15,077 bases of DNA from Rhodocyclaceae bacterium (GTDB lineage Bacteria; Pseudomonadota; Gammaproteobacteria; Burkholderiales; Rhodocyclaceae). Where the stretch lies: NCBI GenBank assembly GCA_025361105.1, contig JANYAW010000403.1, forward strand, positions 1 to 15,077, in the 5' to 3' direction. The notes beneath the pieces were generated by a model. That model saw nothing but the letters and a program-made list of their open reading frames with translations. It was not told the DNA's origin and did not search any database. Position 1 is the first letter of the stretch, and each line of letters starts with the position of its first letter. Shown here piece after piece: positions 1 through 7,000 of the stretch. Position numbers and translations under genes: made by a program.

Positions 1-112
1 TGAAGCTGTGCGCTAACGGATATCGCATACTTGCACTGTACGTTGATCAGAGTTCGATTGCACTCACCATCACAGCTAGGAGAAATCATGAAAAAAACAA
101 GTTGGATCACCA
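1..112. repeat. Left arm of a perfect 112-bp inverted repeat
   Basis: Bases 1-112 are the exact reverse complement of bases 453-564 (position i pairs with 565-i); the first mismatch is at 113 versus 452. The arm is a second copy, in plus orientation, of the nirK leader, ribosome binding site and first eight codons, with its ATG at 88. Read on the plus strand, this copy runs straight into reversed nirK sequence and stops at 160-162, so it encodes nothing sensible. The repeat reaches base 1, so it may extend beyond the window. The pattern is typical of a fold-back chimera at a contig end; a true genomic inversion is the less likely alternative. Confidence 0.95.
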
Positions 113-477
113 CCACCTTGTCCCGTCACCGCATGCAAGTCAATGTTGTGCGGAACTTTTGAGGATGGATGATTGTTCAAGTGGAATTCAACTTCGTCGC
201 CCTCGCGAATCCGAATGAATTTGCCGGGTACTTTCCCACCGTAGGTCCAGAAAACGTATTCAACGCCATCTGCCATGCGCATCTTTTTTTCTACAACTTC
301 CAGATTCACAATCATCTTGGTGGCGTAGGTGCGCGTGATGGGAGGCGGGACATCCGGCGCGTCTGTGAGAATCGCGTTTTCCTGGCCCTTTACAGTTTCC
401 GCCGCAAAGACGGTGCCCGTCACCAATAGCAACGTGGCAAGAGTGACTGTGCTGGTGATCCAACTTGTTTTTTTCAT
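76..477 (-). CDS. nirK: Copper-containing nitrite reductase, N-terminal fragment (truncated)
   Basis: NirK reduces nitrite to nitric oxide in the periplasm during denitrification. The ATG at 477 is chosen because an AGGAG lies 7 bases upstream. A signal peptide (Lys-Lys start, hydrophobic core, VFAAE cleavage region near residue 25) precedes the first cupredoxin domain. Residues 109-115 (PHNIDLH) match the NirK segment carrying the type 1 copper His, the catalytic Asp and a type 2 copper His. Genuine nirK sequence ends with the Gly-rich GQGGG at residues 119-123 (about base 109). The following residues, to the stop at 76-78, are read from the inverted repeat and are spurious. The remaining copper ligands (the His-Cys pair, the second type 1 His, Met, and the His in domain 2) are absent. 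The full gene is about 350-500 codons, so this is a fragment, probably cut by an assembly or amplification artefact rather than a true pseudogene. Confidence 0.82.
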   Translation of the reverse strand: MKKTSWITSTVTLATLLLVTGTVFAAETVKGQENAILTDAPDVPPPITRTYATKMIVNLEVVEKKMRMADGVEYVFWTYGGKVPGKFIRIREGDEVEFHLNNHPSSKVPHNIDLHAVTGQGGGDPTCFFHDFS

Positions 478-564
478 GATTTCTCCTAGCTGTGATGGTG
501 AGTGCAATCGAACTCTGATCAACGTACAGTGCAAGTATGCGATATCCGTTAGCGCACAGCTTCA
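453..564. repeat. Right arm of the 112-bp inverted repeat (native nirK leader)
   Basis: This is the presumably native arm. It contains the minus-strand nirK leader, the AGGAG ribosome binding site (about 483-487), the start codon at 477 and the first eight codons. The two arms enclose a 340-bp spacer (113-452) that is nirK coding sequence. The arm ends at 564, just short of the FNR-type box at 586-599, so only the leader and not the regulatory site is duplicated. Confidence 0.95.
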
Positions 565-585
565 ACTTCTCGCCGGGATAAATCC

Positions 586-599
586 TTGATTGCAATCAA
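586..599. promoter_or_regulatory. FNR/DNR-type box 1 (perfect)
   Basis: The sequence TTGATTGCAATCAA is a perfect match to the FNR consensus TTGAT-N4-ATCAA. It lies between divergent nirK and the DUF2249 gene, centred at 592.5. For the plus strand, a class II position (-41.5) would put a start at 634, with the -10-like hexamer CATGAT at 622-627. The fit to a nirK -10 element is poor, so which gene it serves is undecided. Confidence 0.75.
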
Positions 600-622
600 G
601 CCACAGATTTTTTTAGCGAACC

Positions 623-636
623 ATGATCTAGGTCAA
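623..636. promoter_or_regulatory. FNR/DNR-type box 2 (one mismatch)
   Basis: The sequence ATGATCTAGGTCAA differs by one base from TTGAT-CTAG-GTCAA, a common form of Fnr/Anr/Dnr site. It is centred at 629.5, 37 bp from box 1, in the same divergent intergenic region. It could act on nirK (minus) or on the DUF2249 gene (plus). It overlaps the -10-like hexamer proposed for box 1, so binding here could also block that promoter. Confidence 0.55.
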
Positions 637-678
637 CCTGAACTGTGGTCTGAGTGCCGTGGACTACTGTTCAGAGGC

Positions 679-692
679 TTGATGCGCGTCAA
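679..692. promoter_or_regulatory. FNR/DNR-type box 3 (perfect DNR form)
   Basis: The sequence TTGATGCGCGTCAA fits TTGAT-N4-GTCAA exactly, the form often recognised by Dnr/NnrR proteins. It is centred at 685.5, 74 bases before the DUF2249 start. A class II start would fall near 727, leaving a short leader that contains the AGGAGGAG ribosome binding site, which suits control of the DUF2249 gene. The -10 match (GAAACT at 715-720) is weak. Confidence 0.65.
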
Positions 693-759
693 TGCAATTA
701 GCGAAGATGGGCGTGAAACTCAAGCTTCGGTCTAGACTGAGAAGGAGGAGATCAAGACT

Positions 760-993
760 ATGGAAATTCTCGTCGATGCACGCGAAATGCAGCCGCCCGA
801 GCCATTCGAGCGCACGATGGAAGCCATCGATGCGATGCAGCCTGACGATGAAGTGGTGCTGTGGCTGTTCCGTCAACCGACGCCACTGTTTAACGTCTTA
901 AAGCGAAACGGCTACACTTGGCGGGAGGCGGTGGGCCCTGACGATTGCTTCGAATTTCGCATTCGTCGCAACGTTGGATTGGTTGATGGCTAG
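760..993 (+). CDS. DUF2249 domain protein of the nitrite reductase locus
   Basis: A 77-residue soluble protein with no signal peptide. A very strong ribosome binding site (AGGAGGAG, 743-750) lies 9 bases before the ATG. The sequence fits the DUF2249 family: an N-terminal VDARE strand (residues 5-9), PPEPFE (12-17) leading into a helix, a central strand at 32-38, a PTPLF segment (40-44) and a GYTW turn (51-54). The family has a small alpha/beta fold related to TusA and often lies beside denitrification or hemerythrin-like genes; its biochemical role is not settled. Here it is divergent from nirK, with FNR/DNR boxes upstream, so anaerobic or NO-dependent expression is inferred. Its stop overlaps the stop of the regulator on the other strand by a few bases. 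Family assignment is by motif memory, not by search. Confidence 0.75.
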   Translation: MEILVDAREMQPPEPFERTMEAIDAMQPDDEVVLWLFRQPTPLFNVLKRNGYTWREAVGPDDCFEFRIRRNVGLVDG

Positions 994-1682
994 AGGTCAA
1001 ATTGCTTCAGCAGCTCGACATTCAAAATCGTAATGTTTTTACCATTGACGCGAATCAAGCCACGTTCGCTCAAATCGTGGAACACGCGCGAGAGTGTCTC
1101 GGGAGTGAGATTGAGTCGCGAAGCAATCACTTGTTTTGAGGTCGGCAAAACGACATCAATTTCGCCTTGCCGATCGGTGCTGTCGGCGCAATGCTGCAAC
1201 AAATAACCAATCACGCGCTGTGCCGATGAACGCGAAGAATACGACTCAACATCCTGTATCAATCCGTGCAAGCGATGAGAAAGTCCGGCCAAAAGTTTGC
1301 GCGCGAACGAGGTGTCGGTAGCCAACAAATCAAGTACCACCGCGCGATCAATGTAGAGCAAGGCCGAGTCGAGCAGGGCCTCGGCAAAGACCGGATATGG
1401 TCTATCCATAAACATCACCGCCTCGCCGAAGCTTTGACGCGGGCCGAGAATTTCGACCACTTTTTCATTGCCTTGCGCAGAAGGAAAAGCCAGCTTGACT
1501 TGGCCGCTGATGACCACAAAAAAACCACGGGCTGCATCGCCTTTCTGAAACAGCATCTCGCCTCGACTCAGCTTCCGCTCTCGCACGCCAATTGCGACCG
1601 CCGAAATTTGATCAGCGCCAAGTTCTTGAAACAAGGGTAGGCGACTGAGTATGCTGGGAATATCCGTAGGCTTATTTTTCAT
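990..1682 (-). CDS. Crp/Fnr-family regulator, Dnr/NnrR-like (predicted NO/nitrite response)
   Basis: This is a 230-residue transcription factor. A cyclic-nucleotide-binding-like beta-roll covers about residues 15-120 (GEMLFQKGD, FFVVISGQVKL, FGEAVMF). A dimerisation helix spans about 122-145 and a winged helix-turn-helix about 153-222. The recognition helix TPETLSRVF (193-201) has E195, S198 and R199, the E-x-x-S-R pattern that reads TTGA half-sites. No N-terminal cysteine cluster is present (the only Cys is 165), so it is not an iron-sulfur Fnr; this suits Dnr/NnrR proteins, which sense NO, probably through haem. The ATG at 1682 is preferred although its ribosome binding site is weak. An upstream in-frame ATG at 1733 would put an FNR-type box only 2 bases before the start. 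It probably controls nirK and its neighbours. Family assignment is firm; the ligand is inferred. Confidence 0.85.
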   Translation of the reverse strand: MKNKPTDIPSILSRLPLFQELGADQISAVAIGVRERKLSRGEMLFQKGDAARGFFVVISGQVKLAFPSAQGNEKVVEILGPRQSFGEAVMFMDRPYPVFAEALLDSALLYIDRAVVLDLLATDTSFARKLLAGLSHRLHGLIQDVESYSSRSSAQRVIGYLLQHCADSTDRQGEIDVVLPTSKQVIASRLNLTPETLSRVFHDLSERGLIRVNGKNITILNVELLKQFDL

Positions 1683-1735
1683 CGCGCACACGACTATCAG
1701 TCTGAATCGATCACAAGATAACATGATGTCCATTC

Positions 1736-1749
1736 TTGATAGCAGTCTA
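1736..1749. promoter_or_regulatory. FNR/DNR-type box 4 upstream of the regulator gene
   Basis: The sequence TTGATAGCAGTCTA matches TTGAT-N4-GTCAA with one mismatch in the second half-site. It is centred at 1742.5, about 60 bases before the regulator start at 1682, in the gap shared with the divergent SirB2 gene. Autoregulation of the regulator is the simplest reading. It lies too close to the SirB2 GTG at 1755 to activate a promoter there, though it could repress one. Confidence 0.45.
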
Positions 1750-1754
1750 CATCC

Positions 1755-2180
1755 GTGATTGCCTACGCCGATTTACGCACCCTGCATGTGTTGTTCGCCA
1801 TCATCAGCGTGAGTGGCTTCGCCTTGCGCGGCGCGTTGATATGGGTCGGTTCGCCCATTCTCCAGCGGCGTTGGGTGCGTATCCTGCCGCACATCAACGA
1901 TACCTTGCTGCTGGCAGCGGCGATCTGCTTGGCCATGATGTCAGGCCAATACCCGTGGACGGCATCTTGGCTGGCGGCAAAAATTGTCGGGCTACTGGCT
2001 TACATCGCCCTTGGCGTCGCCGCCTTGCGGCCACGCTTTTCCAAGCCCGTGCGCGTTGCCGCGTGGGTCGCCGCGCTGATTTGTTTTGCGTGGATAGCCT
2101 CCGTTGCACGACTGCGAAATCCGGCGGGGTTTTTGCTGTATTTTTTGATTGCGCTTGACATAAATTTCCAGTCTCTATAA
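1755..2180 (+). CDS. SirB2-family inner-membrane protein
   Basis: A 141-residue integral membrane protein with four likely transmembrane helices (about 9-30, 48-66, 73-92 and 101-119). The patterns LHVLFA (10-15), LRG (24-26), and SPILQRRWVRILPHINDT (33-50) are the SirB2 signature. The name comes from an old association with Salmonella invasion regulation; a direct molecular role is not established. The GTG at 1755 is the only reasonable start, since no in-frame ATG lies upstream, and no strong ribosome binding site is visible. It is divergent from the Dnr-like gene and near nirK, which suggests a link to NO or nitrite respiration, but that is only context. Its last codons contain the -35 element of the downstream tetR promoter. 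Confidence 0.8.
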   Translation: MIAYADLRTLHVLFAIISVSGFALRGALIWVGSPILQRRWVRILPHINDTLLLAAAICLAMMSGQYPWTASWLAAKIVGLLAYIALGVAALRPRFSKPVRVAAWVAALICFAWIASVARLRNPAGFLLYFLIALDINFQSL

Positions 2181-2183
2181 AGT
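2155..2183 (+). promoter_or_regulatory. Sigma-70 promoter of the tetR-RND operon
   Basis: A perfect -35 TTGACA is at 2155-2160. TATAAAGT at 2176-2183 supplies the -10: TATAAA with a 15-bp spacer, or TAAAGT with a 17-bp spacer. The -35 lies inside the last codons of the SirB2 gene. The palindromic operator overlaps or directly follows the -10, so a bound repressor would block RNA polymerase. Confidence 0.7.
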
Positions 2184-2204
2184 AACTGACTAGTCAGTCA
2201 GTTA
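2183..2204. promoter_or_regulatory. TetR-type palindromic operator
   Basis: This is an inverted repeat TAACTGAC-N6-GTCAGTTA of 22 bp with perfect 8-bp arms. Inside it, 2185-2198 (ACTGACTAGTCAGT) is a second perfect palindrome whose centre is shifted by 2 bp. It lies between the -10 and the tetR start at 2236. Size, symmetry and position fit an autoregulatory operator for the adjacent TetR-family repressor. Two overlapping registers may allow two dimers to bind. That this repressor binds here is inferred from adjacency. Confidence 0.75.
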
Positions 2205-2235
2205 TATTTTTGAAGAATCCCTCTGGAAATTGTCG

Positions 2236-2958
2236 ATGAGCAGTATTGAATCCTTGGATGTTTCGGCCGAACATTCAGTCGAACCCATCCGTCAGCGCCG
2301 CAAAGAAGCACGCCCCGCCGAGCTAACTGCGGCGGCCTTGGCGCTGTTCGTCGAGAAAGGTTTTGCGGCGACGCGCCTCGATGATATTGCCGTTCATGCG
2401 GGAGTTTCCAAGGGCACGCTGTATTTGTATTTCGACAGCAAAGATGCGCTATTCAAAGCCGTGATTCAAGAAGGCGTGGTGCCGGTGTTGGATGCGGCGG
2501 ATGAATTCATGGCCGACTTTGAAGGTTCCAGCGCCGAATTGATGCAGAACCTGATGTTGGTTTGGTGGCAGCGCGTGGGCAACACGACGCTGGGCGGTTT
2601 GCCAAAACTGATGATCGGCGAATCACGCAATTTTCCCGAGGTCGCGGCCTACTATCACGAGGCGGTGATAGAGCGTGGGCGCGTCTTGATTCAGCGTGTC
2701 TTGCAACGCGGCATAGACGCGGGCGAGTTTCGCCCACTGCCGGTTGAAATGGCAGCCGATGTGTTGTTCGCGCCTGTATTGATGCTGGCGATTTGGCGTC
2801 ACTCCATGGATGCTTGTGGCATTGCTGCGCGTGACCCTGAAGCCTATTTGAAGACCCATTTGGCATTGTCTTTGGATGGCTTGTTGATCGAACATAACTT
2901 GCCACCCACGCCGCTCGCATCTACAAAAAAATCGGGCACGTCGGTCAAGAAAAAATAA
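2236..2958 (+). CDS. TetR/AcrR-family repressor of the RND efflux operon
   Basis: A 240-residue regulator. The TetR helix-turn-helix spans about residues 28-74: ALALFVEKGFAATRLDDIA, then AGVSKGTLYLYF (55-66) and DSKDALF (67-73). The larger all-helical C-terminal part (about 85-220) would bind an inducing ligand and form the dimer. A Lys-rich tail (KKSGTSVKKK) ends the protein. The ATG at 2236 is preferred over an in-frame TTG six bases earlier. A promoter and operator lie directly upstream, and the adaptor gene begins 26 bases after the stop, so the regulator probably heads the efflux operon and represses itself. The inducer cannot be told from the sequence. Confidence 0.9.
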   Translation: MSSIESLDVSAEHSVEPIRQRRKEARPAELTAAALALFVEKGFAATRLDDIAVHAGVSKGTLYLYFDSKDALFKAVIQEGVVPVLDAADEFMADFEGSSAELMQNLMLVWWQRVGNTTLGGLPKLMIGESRNFPEVAAYYHEAVIERGRVLIQRVLQRGIDAGEFRPLPVEMAADVLFAPVLMLAIWRHSMDACGIAARDPEAYLKTHLALSLDGLLIEHNLPPTPLASTKKSGTSVKKK

Positions 2959-2984
2959 TCCCATCTGCATTGCGGAGTTTGAAC

Positions 2985-4019
2985 ATGAAACCAGTTTTGC
3001 TTGTATTGCCGATCGCATTATTTGTCGCCGCCTGCAGCGCGCCACCGCCGCCGGAAAAACCTCAGCGCATGGTGCAAACCATATCAGTTGGTGCCGGCGA
3101 CACGCCGTCGGTGCGTGATTACAGTGGTGAAGTACGCGCCAGAAGCGAATCCACCTTGGGTTTTCGTATCCCCGGCAAGCTGATGACGCGATTGGTGGAT
3201 GTCGGTGCTTCGGTAAAACAAGGTCAGGCGCTGGCAAGGCTCGACCCCGCCGATGCAGGCTTGCAAGCTACGCAAGCAGAAGCGCAGCGGGCAATGGCCG
3301 CCGCTGACCTGGCGCGTTATCGCGATTTACGCAGCAAGAATTTCGTCAGCCAATCTGCCCTCGATGCCCGCGAAACCACGCTGGCGGCGAGCGAAGCGCA
3401 AGCTGGATTGGCGCGCAATCAGACCACCTACACAACCATTTTTGCCGACCGCTCGGGCGTGATTGCCCAAGTCATGGCCGAGCCGGGACAGGTTGTTGCA
3501 GCCGGCCAGCCAGTGTTCCGGTTGGCACCCGATGGCGAACGCGAGATTGCGATCTCCTTACCCGAAACAGATATCGGCAAGATCAAAATTGGTCAAGCCG
3601 CGACGGTCACCCTGTGGGCCAAAGGCGATGCAAAGATTAGGGGAACGGTGCGCGAAATTTCGCCGGCCGCCGATCCAGTCACCCGAACCTATCCCGTGCG
3701 AATACGCTTGAGTGGTGCCGATGCGCGTTTGCCACTGGGTATGACAGCCACAGTTAGTTTTGCCACCGGTGCTGGAAAAAATATTTTGGTAGTACCGCTC
3801 ACAGCGATATTCCAGAAGGGTGACAAGGCAGCCGTCTGGATAGTCGCTGCTGACGCGACGGTGTCGCTCAAGCCTGTTACGGTGACGGCTTATACCAACG
3901 CGGGCGCAGTGATAGGTGAAGGTTTGAAAGGTGGCGAACGGATTGCCGCTGCAGGTGTACATCGACTGATCGCCGGTGAAAAAGTTCGCGTGATTGAAGG
4001 CGCCGAGGCAGCAAAATGA
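2985..4019 (+). CDS. RND efflux periplasmic adaptor (membrane fusion protein), lipoprotein
   Basis: A 344-residue adaptor that would bridge the inner-membrane pump and an outer-membrane channel. A lipoprotein signal peptide ends in the lipobox VAAC with the lipidated Cys at residue 17, followed by a Pro-rich linker. The order is that of the AcrA/HlyD family: a barrel-sandwich half near 50-90 (GFRIPGKLM, VGASVKQGQALARLD), an alpha-helical hairpin at about 91-146, the second lipoyl half (FADRSGVIAQVMAEPGQVV, 153-171), a beta-barrel at about 185-262, and a membrane-proximal domain to the end. The ATG at 2985 has GGAG 7 bases upstream, which rules out the in-frame TTG at 2970. Its stop overlaps the pump start (ATGA). 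Substrate unknown. Confidence 0.92.
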   Translation: MKPVLLVLPIALFVAACSAPPPPEKPQRMVQTISVGAGDTPSVRDYSGEVRARSESTLGFRIPGKLMTRLVDVGASVKQGQALARLDPADAGLQATQAEAQRAMAAADLARYRDLRSKNFVSQSALDARETTLAASEAQAGLARNQTTYTTIFADRSGVIAQVMAEPGQVVAAGQPVFRLAPDGEREIAISLPETDIGKIKIGQAATVTLWAKGDAKIRGTVREISPAADPVTRTYPVRIRLSGADARLPLGMTATVSFATGAGKNILVVPLTAIFQKGDKAAVWIVAADATVSLKPVTVTAYTNAGAVIGEGLKGGERIAAAGVHRLIAGEKVRVIEGAEAAK

Positions 4020-7000
4020 AACACCTCAATTTGTCCGAGTGGGCACTCAATCACCGGCAGTTTGTGCTCTATCTGATCATCGTTTTAACCCTCGGCGGGG
4101 TGCTTGCCTACATGCAGCTCGGGCGTTCGGAAGACCCGGACTATGTACTCAAAACCATGGTGGTACGCACACTGTGGCCGGGCGCTACGGCGCAGGAGAT
4201 GGAGCAGCAAGTCTCTGACAAAATTGAGCGCAAGCTGCTCGAGACTCCGTGGGTAGACTACGTCAAATCCTCATCCAAACCAGGTGAGTCGCTGGTCTAT
4301 GTGACGCTCAAGGATTACACCGCACCGGCTGCGGTGCCGGAAATTTGGTATCAGGTACGCAAGCGGGTAGATGATATGCGCGCCACGCTGCCGGCTGGCG
4401 TGCAGGGGCCGTTTTCCAATGACGAATTTGGCGATGTGCTGATCAAGATTTTTGCCTTGACGGGTGACGGCGTGGAGATGCCGGAACTGCGTCGGCAAGC
4501 CGATCGTATTGCCCGAGAATTGCGCCGTGTGCCGGATGTCAAGAAAATCGACATGCTCGGCATCCAGGATGAAAAAATCTTTATCGAGACCCGCCCTGAC
4601 CGACTAGCGGCGATGGGTCTGGCGCCGCTGCAGGTATTCGATGCCTTGCAGCGACAAAATGCAGTGACACCGGCTGGTTTCATAGAAGGTAATTCCGACC
4701 GCATTCGTCTGCGTGTTGATGGTGCACTCGATAGCGCCGAAAAAATCCGTGAAGCAAATATCGTCATTGGCGGGCGGGTTATTCGGCTTGGCGATATTGC
4801 TGAAGTCACTCGCGGACTATCTGATCCGCCGACACCACGTATGCGTTTCATGGGCAAGGACGCCGTTGGCTTTGGTGTAGTCATGCTCAAGGGCGGCAAT
4901 GTGCTCGGACTGGGCAACAACGTTGATGCCGCGATGGCGCGTATCGAACGCGATTTACCCGTTGGTATCGATGTGCATGTGGTCGCTGATCAGCCCAAAG
5001 TCGTCCGCGTTTCCTTCGCCTTGTTTTTCCGCACCTTGCTTGAAGCCATCGGTATCGTACTGCTGGTGTCGTTTCTCAGTCTGGGTTGGCGCACCGGCAT
5101 GGTGGTGGCTTTGTCGATTCCTCTGGCGCTGGCGATTACCTTCATCGGCATGTCGGTGGCCGACATTAACCTGCAACGTGTGTCGCTGGGTGCGTTGGTG
5201 ATTTCATTGGGTTTGCTGGTGGATGACGCCATCATCGCCGTGGAAATGATGATGGTGAAGATAGAGCAGGGCTGGGATCGCATGCGGGCGGCGACTTTCG
5301 CTTACACCTCGACTGCGTTTCCCATGCTGACCGGCACGCTGATTACCGTGGCCGGATTTTCTCCCGTGTATTTCGCTAAGTCGGGGTCCGGTGAATACAC
5401 CGGATCGATATTTCTGGTGGTCGGTATCGCGCTGATTGTGTCGTGGTTCGTCGCGGTGATTTTTACGCCTTATCTGGGCTACCTGATACTCCGCCCGCCC
5501 AAGACTCCGGAACACGCAACAGTCTCGGAATTGCACACCAAGGATATTTACGACAAGCCTTTTTATCGGCGTTTCCGTGCCTTGGTGGTTTGGTGTTTGC
5601 ATCATCGCTGGCTGGTGATTGGTATCACCGTGGCGACCTTTATCGCCTCACTGGTGCTGTTCGACAAAGCCGTGCCCAAGCAATTTTTCCCCAGCGCCAG
5701 CCGTTCCGAGCTGCTGCTTGATGTCTGGCTGCCGCAGGGTGCCTCGTTGGCGGCGACCACGCGTGAGGTCAAGCGGGTCGAGCAGTTGATTGAAGGTGAT
5801 GAAAATATTGAATCCTGGTCGTCCTATATCGGCACCGGCTTACCACGATTTTTCTTGTCCCTGGATCAGCAGTTGGTCAACGATAACTTTGGTCAGTTTT
5901 TGCTGCTGACCAAGGGTCTCAAGGAACGTGAACTGATACGCGCCAAACTCGAAAAAGAGTTCGCAAATCCGGATGGCCGCTGGTCAAACTTGCGGCTGCG
6001 GATGACGGCTTTGGAAAATGGTCCGCCGGTGAACTATGTTGTGCAGTTTCGGGTCTCCGGTGAAAACGTCGACCAATTGCGCAGCGAGGCGGAAAAGGTC
6101 GCCGCGGTCATGCGTGCCCACCCTAATCTGATTGACGTCAACAGCGACTGGAATGATCGCGTCAAATCGGTCCGTGTGGAAATCGATCAGGCCAGAGCGC
6201 GTACGCTGGGTGTATCCAGCCAGGATGTGGCCTTGACTTTGCAGGGCTGGCTGGTCGGTGCCACGGTGACGCAGGTGCGCGAAAACGATTTGTTGATTGA
6301 CGTGGTGTGGCGCGCCGGTGGTGGTAAAGCCGGTACTGAGCTGCGCACACTGGACAGGATTCCAGAGCTGGATATCGTTGCCAGCAATGGGCGCCATGTG
6401 CCACTGGCGCAAATCGCCAAGTTGGTGCCGGTGCAGGAAGAAGGTTTGATCTGGCGACGCCATCGCTTGCCGACCATCACGCTGCGTGCCGATGTCAAGG
6501 GCATACAAGGCCCCGATGCTTCTCAGCAAATCAACGCTCAGTTGGCCGAAATTCGTGCCGCATTGCCACCCGGCTTCGTCATCGAAATGGGTGGCGCGAT
6601 AGAAGAGTCGGGTAAAGGTTCACGCTCGATACAAGCCGTGATGCCCTATATGTTGTTGGGCGTGGTGACGCTATTGATGATGCAATTGCAGAGCATAGGC
6701 CGCACCGTGATAGCGCTGCTGACTGCCCCGCTGGGACTGATAGGTGTCACACTTTCACTGATGGTCTTCCAGATACCGTTTGGCTTTGTGGCCAATCTTG
6801 GTGTCATCGCGCTGATGGGAATGATCTTGCGCAATTCGGTGATTTTGATTGACCAGATTGCGCAGGACGAAGCCGAAGGCAAACCGCTGTTCAATGCCAT
6901 TGTCGATTCGACGGTGCGTCGTTTCCGCCCGATTGTGCTGACCGCGGCTGCATCGATCCTGGCCATGGTGCCATTAGTGTCGCAAGTGTTTTGGGGTCCG

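Noticed and set aside
88..162. A plus-strand reading frame starting with the nirK ATG copy
   Set aside because: It is only the inverted-repeat copy of the nirK start running into antisense nirK, and stops after 25 codons.
260..595. A 111-codon minus-strand frame overlapping nirK
   Set aside because: It is an out-of-frame shadow of nirK and its leader, with no family features; the nirK frame has the signal peptide and copper motif.
1736..2158. A plus-strand frame of 140 codons over the SirB2 gene
   Set aside because: It is rich in Arg, Cys and Pro with no plausible fold, while the overlapping frame gives a clear SirB2 membrane protein.
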